Origin: Nemophila menziesii
Taxonomy: Eukaryota > Streptophyta > Magnoliopsida > Boraginales > Hydrophyllaceae
Reading direction: 5' to 3'
NCBI GenBank assembly: GCA_029959085.1
Contig: JARWIR010000047.1
Location: 1,612,001-1,676,000, forward strand
Length of the DNA stretch: 64,000 nt
How positions within the stretch are numbered: the stretch's first letter is position 1; every line of letters starts with the position of its first letter. Below the pieces are notes generated by a model. The model was not told where the DNA came from and made no database searches. It saw nothing but the letters and a program-made list of their open reading frames with translations. Shown here piece by piece: positions 51,150-63,667 of this stretch. A program made the translations under genes and the position numbers.

Positions 51150-51452
51150 CATTTTTAGGCCATTTTACTAATTATGTGAGATGTTACATAAATTTTAAGG
51201 GAACTTTGTCATTTTAAACAAATTATATCTTTATTTGAACACATCTTAAACTAGGAATTTTATGTGAAGTGTCTAAATAATTAGTTTATATAGTTGAAAT
51301 GGGTTACGTGAATTATGGATGATTACCATAACCCTGGTCAAACTGCCTTTGTATTGATCAACAAAGTAATTATTAAAAATTACTTGAATTCAAATGTTAC
51401 ATAAATTATAATTGAACAAATTTTATTAATTTTTTGCAGGTCTTAGATGAGT

Positions 51453-52248
51453 ATGAAATTATCTCCTCTGCAGATAAAAGTTGATAACGATTTTACTGAG
51501 AATTTCATGGGTTGGTTTAAGAGAATGATTGGGGTCTAATCAGAAAATGGATGGGATGCTAAGATAGTGATGACTTATATTATTATATTTATGTTGTTTT
51601 CATAGAAAAAAATGAGATGTTTTCATGAAGGTAAACAGTGGTGTATTGATAATATTTTAGATAAATCTATAGAAATCATTACAAGATTATTTGGGTCTTA
51701 TGATGAATGGGGAAAGATTTAAAGGTTCAAAGAAGAAACGAGGAAAATTATAGTACTAATAATTCAACAATTGATGACGATGCCGATATGGTATGGATGT
51801 GTTATGCATCAACTAAAACAAATAGAGAGATTTCTATTATCGCTGCTATTGTAGTTAATAAAGAAAGTGTTATTTATAGGAAGGTCATCAGATGTAAAGT
51901 TAATAAGGTAACTGAAGGAGAAGCTTGGGCCTTAACTATGGCCATGAGGTCTTGTAAAGACCTTTCTAGTTAGAGAGTTCGGTTTTACTCTGAGAAACCT
52001 TGAACTAGTTCAAGGATCTTGTGCTTGACTGGACTTCAATGGATTCTTAAACCTATTCTATCGGTAGTTAGAAATTGGTTAGGTCAGTGATCCTATTGGA
52101 AAGTTGCATATATTGAAAGAAAATATAATTCTACTACTCATGCACTAGCTAAATGCACAAGAAGGAATTTGGATCTATCCAACTGAAGGAACTTTTCGCT
52201 TATTGCTTCTAATAATTTCCTAATCTATCTTTGTAATCGTTTTAGATA
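51453..52248 (+). pseudogene. LINE-type RNase H remnant, copy C
   Basis: It follows a pyrimidine tract ending ttttttgcag. Readable pieces: FTENFMGWFKRMIG, WCIDNILDKSIEIITRLF, MVWMCYASTKTNREISII, EGEAWALTMAMRSCKDLS, then LVQGSCA and TTHALAKCTRRNLDLSN. Three of the four catalytic acids are lost (CDAS to CYAS, SDN to SEK, DALA to HALA) and stops or frameshifts are present, so the copy is inactive. The GEA glutamate is kept. Confidence 0.7.
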
Positions 52249-53457
52249 AGTTAGTGTAATTTCTCACTGACAAAAAAAAAAGATGAGTATGAAAAGAACT
52301 TTGGGAAATACTGGAGACATGTACAGTCATATAACATGCTGTCATGAGCTTACCTAACTATGTTTTATTTATACACAATTTAGTTTCCAAATATACTGAT
52401 TTAAGGAGCCAAATGATATTGCTTTTTAAAACTGTGATAAATAATCCTTAAATTTGTTGATAAGCTGTAAGTCTATTTGTGATCTATGAAGAGGGCATAT
52501 CAAAATGTTGAAGATTTACGAGTTTTTCTTAGATGTTAAATTTTAGAATTTAACATGTAAATTGTTGAATGTACAAGTTATGAAAAAACTTATATAAATT
52601 TTGTAAGCCTAAGAACTTTGATGGTGAGAAAGATAAAGTGCATGTTTTTAAGTTGTTTAGATATTGATTCTTAATATAATTTTTAACCTTTAAATTGCAA
52701 GTCTTAATATTTTAATCAATATTGTATAGATATTTTTTCATGTTTTTAATAATTTCAACGATGATATAGTTCATAGTTAATAAGAGTTTATAGTCACAAA
52801 CTTAAACTTTTTGGCACATTTGTTGCACAAAATTGAGATCAACTTAATTGGTGTTACTGACAAAAAAACCGGTGTTAAAAAAATTCAGTGACAAATTGAA
52901 TTCGAAGACCCATTTAATTTGGTTGGGTTTACAATTTAATTGCCAAGATAACTGTTAAATGATTATATCTCAATATCTATATGATTCAATCAACCACAAC
53001 TTAACAATAAAATGATTTTTCTAATTTATAATTTAAAATATTGATCATTATCTTAAATTCTATATATAAATATCTTAAAACAAGTCGGAATTGCAATCAT
53101 GAATTTGTTTGTGTGCCTGTTTGACAATGAGTTTTTTTAAAAACACTTCAAAGTACTTCTAGATATTTAAAAGTGTTTTACATCAAGAAAAAAACTATTA
53201 GTTGCTTCTCACAGAAAACACCTAAAGCGATTTTAGATTTCAAAATTTTAATTAATAAATTTTCAAATATTTTATTTTATTCTTTAAGAAATTTTTTTAC
53301 TCTTAAATAAGCACTCCTCATCTCATTACTTATTTAATGATTAATTGTATTTAAGTTTTTATTGAGGCCTCTACGATTGTATTTATCTAAAACAGTGCCT
53401 ATTAAATTATTAATTTATTTGGATCGGTTTTTTTATTAAAAATTAAATTTCATCTAA

Positions 53458-53599
53458 CCAGCGCATGAAGTATGGTGGATCTGCAATGCATATAGCCAAC
53501 ACATGAAGTGTGGTAAAACTGTAATGCATCAATCCATCGCATGAAGCGTGGTACATTTGTAATGCATATAACCAACACATGAAGCGTGTTAAGCTTGTC
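53458..53599. repeat. 38-bp minisatellite in block C
   Basis: Starts at 53458, 53496, 53534 and 53572 give an exact 38-bp period; the last copy is partial. Each copy holds catgaag and, except the partial one, ends near aatgcat. Confidence 0.85.
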
Positions 53600-54020
53600 A
53601 ATTCAAAATATATCATGCCCTGAAAGAGGAAATCTCATGAATAAATGAAAAAATGAAACAATTTGTGGAATATGTGCATCCATGTAGCATGACAAGAATA
53701 ATTAAGCCAACTAATGTTATAATCTTGAAGGAAGTAATGGCAATTGAAGAGACCAAGGTACCTAAATTAGAGGAGTTATGTAAACCATTTGTCTACTAAA
53801 AATATATGAAAATGTGAAACAATTTATGGGATTAATATATTTTAATTTACTATAGCACTTGAAATAAATAAGAAGGATCCTAAACCACAAAGTGGTAAAA
53901 TATGTTGTTAGTGATAGAAATGATAATAGTCAATTTTGACATCCAAAATACTACTTATATCACGGAGGTTCCTGCATATGATTATGAATGGAAAGATGAA
54001 AATTGTTAAATGATTATATC

Positions 54021-54600
54021 TTGAGTAAAGTAGAACAAATGAGTAATGTTCTAAAGAATATTATGGAAGAAAAATAATTGAAGGTCATTGAAGGAGGTGA
54101 TGCCAATGTTGGGTTCGAAACTTGTAAGGCAATTTTCCTTGAAACAGAAGAGAAAGAGGAAGTACCGCATGTTGCAGAAATTGCCGTGGAAGTTCCAAAA
54201 ATTTGTGAAGAACCAACAAAGTCTAGCCCCAAAGACTCTGAATTTTCTGAAGATTCAGATTCATCCGAAACATCCGAGTTTATAAACCTTCTGAGAGATA
54301 TGAAAGAAGAGATTAGATCGGTTATAGAGCTACAAGCTAGCAGAGCAAGAGAAAAAGAGGTAGAATGTTCAAAAGAAAATAAAGAAGAAGAGAATGTGGA
54401 CTCGCCACCAATTGTTCAAACAATGCCACCATATACTCCATAGACAAATCCAAAGGTTGACTTTGAACTCAAGACATTTTTTGAGGCGTATAGTCTGGAA
54501 ACTATCAACGCCCAGATGCTTGAGATTGCGAAGAAAGGGCTTACACCTCAACAAGTTTACACGCAAGTTATTCTAGAGAAAGAAGCGAGTGTAGAAGCCT
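54021..54600 (+). pseudogene. Retrotransposon gag fragment, composite copy 2
   Basis: It corresponds to the second half of the 44122-45332 gag. VEQMSNVLKNIMEE is followed by the acidic segment (ETCKAIFLETEEKEEVPH, DSEFSEDSDSSETSEF, FINLLRDMKEEIRS) and, after a stop near 54441, ELKTFFEAYSLETINAQ to KEASVEA-TGA. The zinc-knuckle part is missing. The acidic stretch is open for 121 codons and cleaner than in copy 1. No pol domains. Confidence 0.68.
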
Positions 54601-54765
54601 GAAAAGAGACTGTGGCTCATACTGAGAGAGTCTTAATAAGAGTTGAAAAGGAGTTACCTCTTAAGCTAATCTTCCTATTCAAATTAATCGCTTTAATGTT
54701 TGAGTTCATCTTCAACTGATGAACATATCTCCTGGATAAAACTGTTGGCTTCACATGCCTATTGT

Positions 54766-55326
54766 TTAGTGCACAACCACATCTATGTTTTTTGTTTGGG
54801 ATCCAGATTTAAAAACTATCATTTGCATACGCAGTTGCATATATAAACCAGTCACAATTTTACATCTACACTTCGCTCTAACTCTACAATGTTCATTACA
54901 TTGGACCATAATGTTCCTAATATCGGCAATATCTTTTGCTTTTACTGCATCCTTAAATTCATCACCATTAGAGGATATCATACAAACCATTATACTTGGG
55001 TCATCCTTGTCTGTACATACATTTAACTTGGGAAGGATCCTCCTTTGGACACCCAAACCTTCACCATCCTCCTCATCCGACGTCCCTTCCAAGCTATTAA
55101 ATTACTCATAATATACACTAGAACCCTCGTTGAGATCATCATTATCGATTTCAGGTAATAATTGTGAACATGGTATATCTAACTCATTTATATTAACTGA
55201 CGGTGAAAAACCAACACTAGCGAATTCAATGCCAATAGCGACACTGTTTAGGTACAATATATCGGAGTAATCGGAACCATTATTTTCACTACCAGAGTTA
55301 ACAATATTGGATTCTACAATACACAA
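54766..55326 (-). pseudogene. Mutator-like transposase N-terminal fragment, composite copy 2
   Basis: Minus strand. 55326-55102 encodes an acidic leader (ENNGSDYSDILYLNSVAI, ELDIPCSQLLPEIDND). After one in-frame stop, 55092-54766 encodes EGTSDEEDGEGLGVQRRI, MVCMISSNGDEFKDAVKA, CNEHCRVRAKCRCKIVTG and ends NIDVVVH. The region around HCRVRAKCRC is better kept here than in copy 1 and matches the known RV-A-C signature of MuDR N-terminal domains. It is truncated before the catalytic core. It sits about 165 bp from the convergent gag fragment, exactly as in copy 1. Confidence 0.65.
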
Positions 55327-55678
55327 TCATAAATATGTGTTGTTAAATTCCTAGACACAATAAATAAAACCCTAAACCTAAAATACATAACTAAATGAAA
55401 TGGTGGAAGTAAAAATTACCGCAATCACTGAATATTTCATTCAGAATCGCCATTAAAAAGAGTAATTTACTTGGGCATATCTTGGACTCGAAAATCTGCT
55501 GTGGTTTTCCCCCCAAAATTGAAGAACATAACGAACATGCTTGAGTGTGTGTTTTTTATTTGTATTTGTTTAGATTTACTTTGACAAAGTCAAATGGAAT
55601 GTGTTTAGGTAACAGGTAAAGAAGGAAATGAAAAGAAAAGAGTACCCTTGCCACGTTGGAAAAAACACTTCAAATGAG
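55327..55678. other. Flank between MULE copy 2 and block D
   Basis: To about 55617 it matches the flank of MULE copy 1 (46052-46350). 55618-55678 has no match elsewhere in the window that I can see. No genes. Confidence 0.55.
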
Positions 55679-57363
55679 CTTACCTAAATTTGTTTTAGTT
55701 ATACACAATTTATTTTCCAAATATTTTTATTTAAGGTGCCGAATGATATTGCTTTCCAAAACTGTGAAAAATATTCTTCAAATTTGTTGATAAGCTGTAA
55801 GTATATTTGTGATCTATGAAGAGGGCATATCAAAATGTTGGAGACTTACGAGTTTGTCTTAGACGTTAAATTTTATAATTTAACATGTATATTGTTGAAT
55901 GTACAAGTTATGAAAAAATTTATGTAAATTTTATAAGCCTAAGAACTTTGATGGTGAGAAAGACAAAGTGCATGTTTTTGAGTTGTTTAGATATTGATTC
56001 TTAATATTATTTTTAACCTTCAAATTTCAAGTCTTGAAATTTTAATCAATATTGTATAGATATTTTTTCACCTGTTCAATAATTTCAACGATGATACAGT
56101 TCATAGTTGATAAGAGCTTATGGTCGCAAACTTAAACTATTTTGGCACATTTGCGGCACAAAATTGAGATCAAAGTAGTGAATCAATCAACTTAATTGGT
56201 GTTACTTGACAAAAAAACGAGTGTTAAAAAAATTCTGTTACAAATTGAATTCGAAGACCCATTTTATTTGGATGGGTTTACAATTTAATTTCCAAGACAA
56301 CCAAGACTTTATGATTATGAATGGAAAGATGAAAATCATTAAATGATTGTATCTCAATACCTATATGATTCAATCAATCACAACTTAACAATAAAATGAT
56401 TTTTCTAATTTAAAATTTAAAATATTTATCATTATCTTAAATTCTACATTTAAATATCTTAAAACAAGCCAGAATTGCAATCATGAATTTGTTTGTGTGC
56501 CTGTTTGACAATGGTTTTTTATTAAAACACTTTTTGTGTTTCTAGATATCTAAAAGGGTTTTACATCATGAAAAAAACTTTTAGTTGTTTCTCACAAAAA
56601 ACACCTAAACTGATTTTAGATTTAAAAATTTCAATTAATAAATTTTCGAATTTTTTTAATTTTATTCTAAAAGAAATTTTTTTACTCTAAAAAAACACTT
56701 TAAAACGAGCATGCATCTCATTACTAATTTAATGATTAATTGTATTTACTTTTTTATTGGGTCCACTACCATTGTATTTATCTAAAACAATCCTATTAAA
56801 TTATTGATTACCATCGCAAGAAGCGTGATAAATTTGTAATGCATATAACCAACACATGAAGCATGGTAACCTTGTCAGTTCAAAATATATCATGCCCTGA
56901 AAAAGGAAATCTTATGAATAAATTAAAAAATGATAAAATTTATGGAATATGTGCATCCAAGTAGCATGACAAGAATAATTGAGCCAACTAATGTTTTAAT
57001 CTTGAAGGAAGTAGTGGTCATTGAAGAGACCATTAAATACGAGGAAGTTATGCAAATCATTTGTCTACTAAAAAACATATGAAATTGTGAAACAATTTAT
57101 GGAATTAATATATTTTCATTTACTATAGCGCTTGAAATAAATAATAAGGATCCTAAACCACAAAGTGGTAAAATATGTTGTCAGTGATAGAAATGATAAT
57201 AGTGAATTTTATAATCTAAAATGCTACTTGTATCACGGAGGTTCCTCCATAAAGTTATAATTAATTATCAGGAGACTCCTCACTCTTATATTATTGATAC
57301 GGTGTTGTGATAATAAGATGGATATTAAATTTCATGACAAATACAGTAGGTGCTTGAAGTACT
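55679..57363 (+). repeat. Repeat-island block D (no RNase H)
   Basis: It matches block A from about 39890 to its end at gtgcttg-agtac, including a shortened minisatellite (56811-56876). It lacks the RNase H part. Its right end is fused to exon A of the array at 57363/57364. Confidence 0.8.
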
Positions 57364-59211
57364 ATGACATTTACTTATATAATCATGGGGTAAATATTTA
57401 TTTCGGGATGTTTTACAAGTATAAATACCCCACAAATGACATTACGAATAAATGTGTAGTATTACAACACGCCTATGAGAAATCTGGGATTTCCTCCTAC
57501 TTTGGGAAGTGTACTTATGATTCCAACGAGGCCACCTTTTCATGGAGCTGCCTAGTCACCAAATATGAACTAATCAACTAGATATCCTGATTAATGAAAA
57601 ATATTTACTCATAACTAATATTAGATTGTTCCTTTAATAATTGAGATATTTATTAAGCTTGGCCTAATTCTTTTCAAATAAACAAATAAGGGTGGTGAAA
57701 CCCTTATGATCAATACACATAATTCCTAAATTGTAATATTTTCTTATACTTTAAATACATAAATGAGCACATGATAAATTTACTCGAGAAAGGGATCTTG
57801 TGTAACTATTTTTAATTTATATGAAGTTAGATTAAACTCTGTTTTTGTCAAGAATGCAAATGTCTAAAGAAATTTAAAAAGTAACTTTAAGTCCTATGTC
57901 CACAAAAATACCCTATTTAAGAGACCATGATTACTTTTTATATTATATCTTTATTAGAAAATATAAGAATGTAAAATTTATATAAAGATAGTATTAAAAA
58001 TGTTGAGAATTGTTTTTATATTATAAATAGATAAATGATATTTTGCATTTCTTTTTAAGAAGATAGTAAAATAAAGTTGAACATAGAAAGTATTTAAAAT
58101 AACTGACATGAATGCATATATTAAAATTTCAATGAATTTCAACATAAAGATTAACATTAACCGATATCAGTAAGGGATTCATGGTATTATTTAAAATTAT
58201 TTTATTAATATTTAGATAGTATATTAACATAATTTATTGTAATATTTGACTTTTATCTAAAAAAAGAAAAATCTAAAATGTATAAGAATATCTAATATTG
58301 CAAATTCAACAAGTGAATCATATCTTCCTTATCCACTTGGATGGCTTTTTCTCACAAATTCCCCTTATTTTCCAACAAGAATTCATTGAGATTGTCTTCC
58401 CTTTGCACCTGATCTTCTATTTCCAATCACGTTTTCTTCATATCCAAATGAATTGCTCCCTACCTTAATCAAAAATTCGACTGCTAGAGCTGGTTTCTTT
58501 CCTTTGGTGTGTACCCTTTTCTTGATCCGCAATTCTGTAAACAAACAAAAACTATATAATATTTATAAGGCTTGATTTTTTGTTAAAAAAAGTTATTTAG
58601 CATTAGCAAAATATTATTGTAAATTAATAAAAAAGAATATTATTGAAATCTTAATTGAAATATTTCTATTAAACAAAAGGGTTGGTAATTGATATTTGTA
58701 TCAGAATTATATTTGTTAGTTTTCAAAGAAACAAGTGAAACAATGGAAGAAAAGTTTTTGAGCTCTTAAGATGACCACATATATTTACCCAATAAAAACA
58801 ATCAGTTATCCGTAATTTTATTTAATTAAAGTTATATTAAACAGGTTAAGAATGCAATAGAAGTATTAGAAATATATGGATGGGTCTTTCTTGAAAAATA
58901 TATAATATTTATTAAAATTGATTTTTTTTAGTATATATGTAAGACGGAGAAAAGATTTCTTACACAAGTTTATATCCATGAACGAGGAACCTGGGAAGAA
59001 TTATAAACACTACTGTAAGGATTGTCCGATAGAGAAATCTAAGGCTAAAGAGGGATCTAAGCCTGAAAAATGCAACGGTCACTTGTTGCGATATTTTATC
59101 AAGGAATGCTAGTTAAAATATGGCTGCAACGTTAAGCAATTTAAGAATAGAGTAGTCCAGCAAGACATTTCTCGCAAGTTGCAGGTTATACTCACAAAAA
59201 ACAATTTTTGA
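57294..59211 (+). pseudogene. SUVR-like fragment, L7 copy (chimeric exon A, broken exon B)
   Basis: Exon A sequence starts at 57364 and ends at 57581. The reading frame runs back across the junction into block D (57294-57363, KMDIKFHDKYSRCLKYY), giving a chimeric 95-codon frame with no sign of function. Exon B is 58932-59211: the cysteine cluster is recognisable (HYCKDCPIEKSKAKEG, PEKCNGHLLRYFIKEC), but the Trp codon of KECW is TAG and further bases differ (KYGCNVKQFKNRV), so two zinc-cluster cysteines are lost. Confidence 0.75.
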
Positions 59212-59640
59212 ATTAAAAAAACAAACCTTTTTTTCACGGAGTAATTGAAATATGATGGTCAACGATCTTATCGAAAATGCACTTTGTCTTCTTGAGATCG
59301 GAGGTTTGGACATATCCATAGACAAGATTATAGAAACATAATACAGAAATAGCATCAAGGGAGGTAGTTGTGGGCGTCGATTTTGATTAGCGTTTGAGTA
59401 ACATAAGCGGTAATATTGTTATTGTTTGGGACTTTATATTAAGCGGCCGAGTTAGGGTTGGGTTACAATAAACTATGCAACCCAACCTATTAAAAAGTAG
59501 TCCAACTAAAAAGACACGGAGACAAACATTTTGTAGACCAGCCCAAGTTTTGGATTAGTCCAATCCAAAGTCACACTGGCCAGACATTTTTTTAGCCGAA
59601 CCTATATTTTATAAGAGATATTATAGTTTTTGGGTGGAGC
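57364..59640 (+). repeat. Truncated long unit L7
   Basis: Begins at offset about 1793 of the unit (tatgacatttac). It ends where gtggagctat is joined to ttaaaattaaaagcc, deleting the region around the usual unit border. Confidence 0.9.
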
Positions 59641-62600
59641 TATTTAAAATTAAAAGCCACAAGGGCCAAATACTCTAAGAGCACAACATATTTTTTACAA
59701 CATAATGTCCAAATTTTAAATTAATTATTCGAGATCAACCCCAATAACCACACTAGTCATTAAGTTCCCATTTTCAAAAAATTATAATTATATATGCATG
59801 TCTTATGGATGGATCAAAATGGTTTTATTTTTGGCTATGATCTTACGTAATTTTAAATATAAAATCTAATATTTTGAAGGGATTTTGTGCGAGCGTTGGT
59901 AAAGATACACATTTATTAAAACAATAATTGCAAAAACACAAAACCAAGAAGAAAAAAAGGGTATGTGAGGATAGAAGGTTCCGAAAAGTAAGTTCAAAAA
60001 TGAAAACAAATATAAACAAAAATACAATCCTTAACGAGAGACCAGTTATATCCTCCAAATATATTTATGCTTGTTGTGATCAAAACAGATCTATAAATAA
60101 GTGATTCTGGATGAAGAACCGAGTAAGTAAACTAGATACCCAAAGCTGACAAAAATACAAACAAGTAAGAGTGACTTCCCATGTAAAAATCGATGAATAA
60201 CTCCTTTCTATGAAGATTAAAACTTAGTTCTGAAGTGGTTGTTTAGAAAACAAAATTTCTAGTGGAAAGAGATATATTTGCACCCAAAATGGACTTAAAA
60301 GAATAACAGGGGACAGTGTAACAAAGACAGATGAATTTGGAGGATTGGCTTATAGTTGAAGATTAAGATCATCTTTTCTCGTTCTCTGCGTATGTCGCAT
60401 TTTCTAATTCATGAACATCATGCATGCCTAAGCTGAAAAAATATAGCATCCTTATTCTATGAGTCATGTTTTATTTATTAGAATTTGTTTGTTTAGCTTT
60501 AACTTTTGACCAGATAAATATTAAACTGAATATTTAAGCTTTCTTTGTTTTTACTCGCGTGTTACATTTTTCGAACACAACTCAAATTGACCCAACTTGC
60601 TGAATGCAATATTTAATATTATTAATCAGAATAAGTAAAATCTTGTCCTAGTTAATATTTGAACTATATTTTTATACGCCCTCCTTCCAACTTTATTTAT
60701 TCACCTTTTTTCGTGAGGAATGATTAAGAATTTTTTTATTAGCATCTCTATTTAAAATATCACTCTTACTCAATAAGTATAAGTTTATTTATTGCACTAC
60801 TCCTTTTAACTAATTAAAAGGTGTCTTTATATTGTAAAATAAAACAAAAACTTATTGAACATCCTCTTTTAAAAAGCTGGAGAAAAAAGGATGGACATGG
60901 GGAGTTATAATATAAAATATAAATAGAATTAAATAGTTTTAAAAATTATAATTTTGAAATTTGGGAACTTAATTTATATTTCTCACTAATAGTGAAAAAT
61001 AAATATAGTTGCATATAAGATATTATCGCAATCCAATATGTATTTCATTATTGTACAAATGGTAACTATATAAAGATATGTTTTATCATCCATTGAAAAA
61101 ATATTAAATATAGTAACGCTTAACTTATCTACCTAAAATAACAGGAATTTTATTTTAGCAAATCATGAATTTTCAAACTAGTGAGACAAAAAATATTTCT
61201 AAGACTTGTTTTCAACCTTCCTAGTCCTCTTGCCTAATATCTCCTCATAATGGCATTTTAGATGAGTATGGAATTGTTGAATCATCCATCTATTATAGAA
61301 AAATGATAAAATTGAGTGATTCCAAAATTGAATTAATCTGTAATGAAACCGTTAGTGTTATAAATTCTCTAGAGTATGAATTTTTACCTCTTCAGCTATA
61401 TAAGGATACATGACATTTACTTATATAATCATGGGGTAAATATTTATTTCGGGATGTTTTACAAGTATAAATACCCCACAAATGACATTACGAATAAATG
61501 TGTAGTATTACAACACGCCTATGAGAAATCTAGGATTTCCTCCTACTTTGGGAAGTGTACTTATGATTCTAACGAGGCCACCTTTTCATGGAGCTGCCTA
61601 GTCACCACTTATGAACTAATCAACTAGATATCCTGATTAATGAAAAATATTTACCCATAACTGATGTTAGATCTTTTCTTTAATAATTGAGATTTTTATT
61701 AAGCTTGGCCTAATTCTTTTCAAATAAACAAATAAGGGTGGCGAAGCTCTTATGATCAATATACATAATTCCTAAATTGTAATATTTTCTTATACTTTAA
61801 ATACATAATTGATTACATGATAAATTTACTCGATAAAGGGATCTTGTGTAACTATTTTTAATTTATATGAAGTTAGATTAAACTCTGTTTTTGTCAAGAA
61901 TGCAAATGTCTAAAGAAATTAAAAAAGTAACTTTAAGTCCTATGTCCACAAAAATACCCTATTTAAGAGACTATGATTACTTTTTATATTACATCTTTAT
62001 TGGAAAATATAAGAAGGTAAAATTTATATAAAGATAGTATTAAAAATGTTGAGAATTGTTTTTATATTATAAATAGATAAATGACATTTTGCATTTCTTT
62101 TTAGGAAGATAGTAAAATAAAGTTGAACATAGAGAGTATTTAAAGTAATTGCATTGAATGCGTATATTAAAATTTCAATGATTTTCAACATAATGATTAA
62201 CATTAACTGATATCAGTAAGGGATTCATGGTATTATTTAAAATTATTTTATTAATATTTAGATAGTATATTAACATAATTTATTGTAATATTTGACTTTT
62301 ATCTAAAAAAGAAAAATCTAAAATGTATAAGAATATCTAATATTGCAAATTCAACAAGTGAATCAAATCTTCCTTATCCACTTGGATGTCTTTTTCTCAC
62401 AAATTCCCCTTATTTTTCTTCAAGCATTCATTGAGATTGTCTTCCCTTTGCACCTGAACTTCTATTTCCAATCACGTTTTCTTCAGATACAAATGAATGG
62501 CTCCCTACCTTAATCAAAAATTCGACTGTGCCAGAGCTGGTTTCTTTCCTTTGGGGTGTACCCTTTTCTTGATCCGCAATTCTGTAAACAAACAAAAACT

Positions 62601-63667
62601 ATATAATATTTATAAGGCTTGATTTTTGTCAAAAAAACATATTTAGTATTAGCCAAATATTATTGTAAATTAATAAAAAAGAATATCATTGAAATCTTAA
62701 TTGAAATGTTTCTATTAAATAAAAAGGTTGCTAATTGATATTTGTATCAGAATTATGTTTGTTAGTTTTCAAAGAAACAAGTAAAACAATGGAAGAAAAG
62801 TTTTTGATCTCTTAAGATGACCACATATATTTACCCAATAAAAACAATTAGTTATCCGTAATTTTATTTAATTAAAGTTATATTAAACAGGTTAAGAATG
62901 CAATAGAAGTATTAGAAATATATGGATGGATCTTTCTTGAAAAATATATAATATTTTTTAAAATTGATTTTTTTAGTATATATGTAAGAGGGAGAGAAGA
63001 TTTCTTACACAAGTTTATTTCTATGCACGAGGAACCTGGGAAGCATTATAAGCACTATTGTAAGGATTGTCTGATAGAGAAAGTTAAGGCTAAAGAGGGA
63101 TCTACGCATGAAAAATGCAACGGTCACTTGTTGCGAGATTTTATCAAGGAATGCTGGTTAAAATGTGGCTGCAACGTTAAGCAATGTAAGAATAGAGTAG
63201 TCCAGCAAGACATTTCTCGCAAGTTGCAGGTTATACTCACAAAAAACTATTTTTGAATTAAAAAAACAAACCTTTTTTTCAGGAGTAATTGAAATGTGAT
63301 GGTCAACTATCATATGTGGGATCGAAAATGCACTTTGTCTTCTTGAGATCGGAGGTTTGGACATATCCATGGACAATATTATAGAAACATAATACAGAAA
63401 TAGCGTCAAGGGAGGTAGTTGTGTGTGTCGACTTTGAATAGCGCGGTGCGGAGTTAGGGTTTGGTTACAATAATATATGCAACCCAACCTATTAAAAAAT
63501 ATTTTAACTATAAAGACAAAGAGAAAAACATTTTTTAGACTAGCCCAAGTTTTGGATTAGTCCAATCCAAAGTCACACTGGCCAAACATTTTTTTAGCCT
63601 AACCTATGTTTTATAAAAGATATTATAGTTTTTGAGTGGAGCTATATCGTAAAAGGACGAAGTTTGG
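59641..63667 (+). repeat. Long unit L8
   Basis: About 4.03 kb, L5-like in sequence. It contains the Stowaway-like remnant, exon A and exon B. Its tail (aataatatatgc, gacaaagagaaaaac) matches the tail of S7. Confidence 0.92.
61376..63256 (+). pseudogene. SUVR-like fragment, L8 copy
   Basis: Exon A is 61376-61627 (FGMFYKYKYPTN, VVLQHAYEKSRISSYFGK). Exon B is 62977-63256 and open: HYCKDCLIEKVKAKEG, HEKCNGHLLRDFIKECW, LKCGCNVKQCKNRVVQQD, SRKLQV, LTKNYF-stop. All cluster cysteines are present; CPIE is CLIE. With L4 and L5 this is one of three copies whose exon B can be read through. SET is absent. Confidence 0.78.

Larger units (their letters stand above)
51150..54020 (+). repeat. Repeat-island block C
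   Basis: The fullest of the four blocks: head shared with B, RNase H region, AT-rich middle, 38-bp minisatellite (53458-53599) and the tail segment ending ggaggttcctgcat. A stray 45-bp piece follows (atgattatgaatggaaag to atgattatatct) that matches the sequence preceding the gag fragment in copy 1. Outside the RNase H remnant I see nothing coding. Confidence 0.8.

Noticed and set aside
44122..55326. Functional LTR retrotransposon or autonomous MULE
   Set aside because: Only gag and transposase N-terminal pieces with stops are present. No LTRs, pol domains, transposase core or clear terminal inverted repeats.
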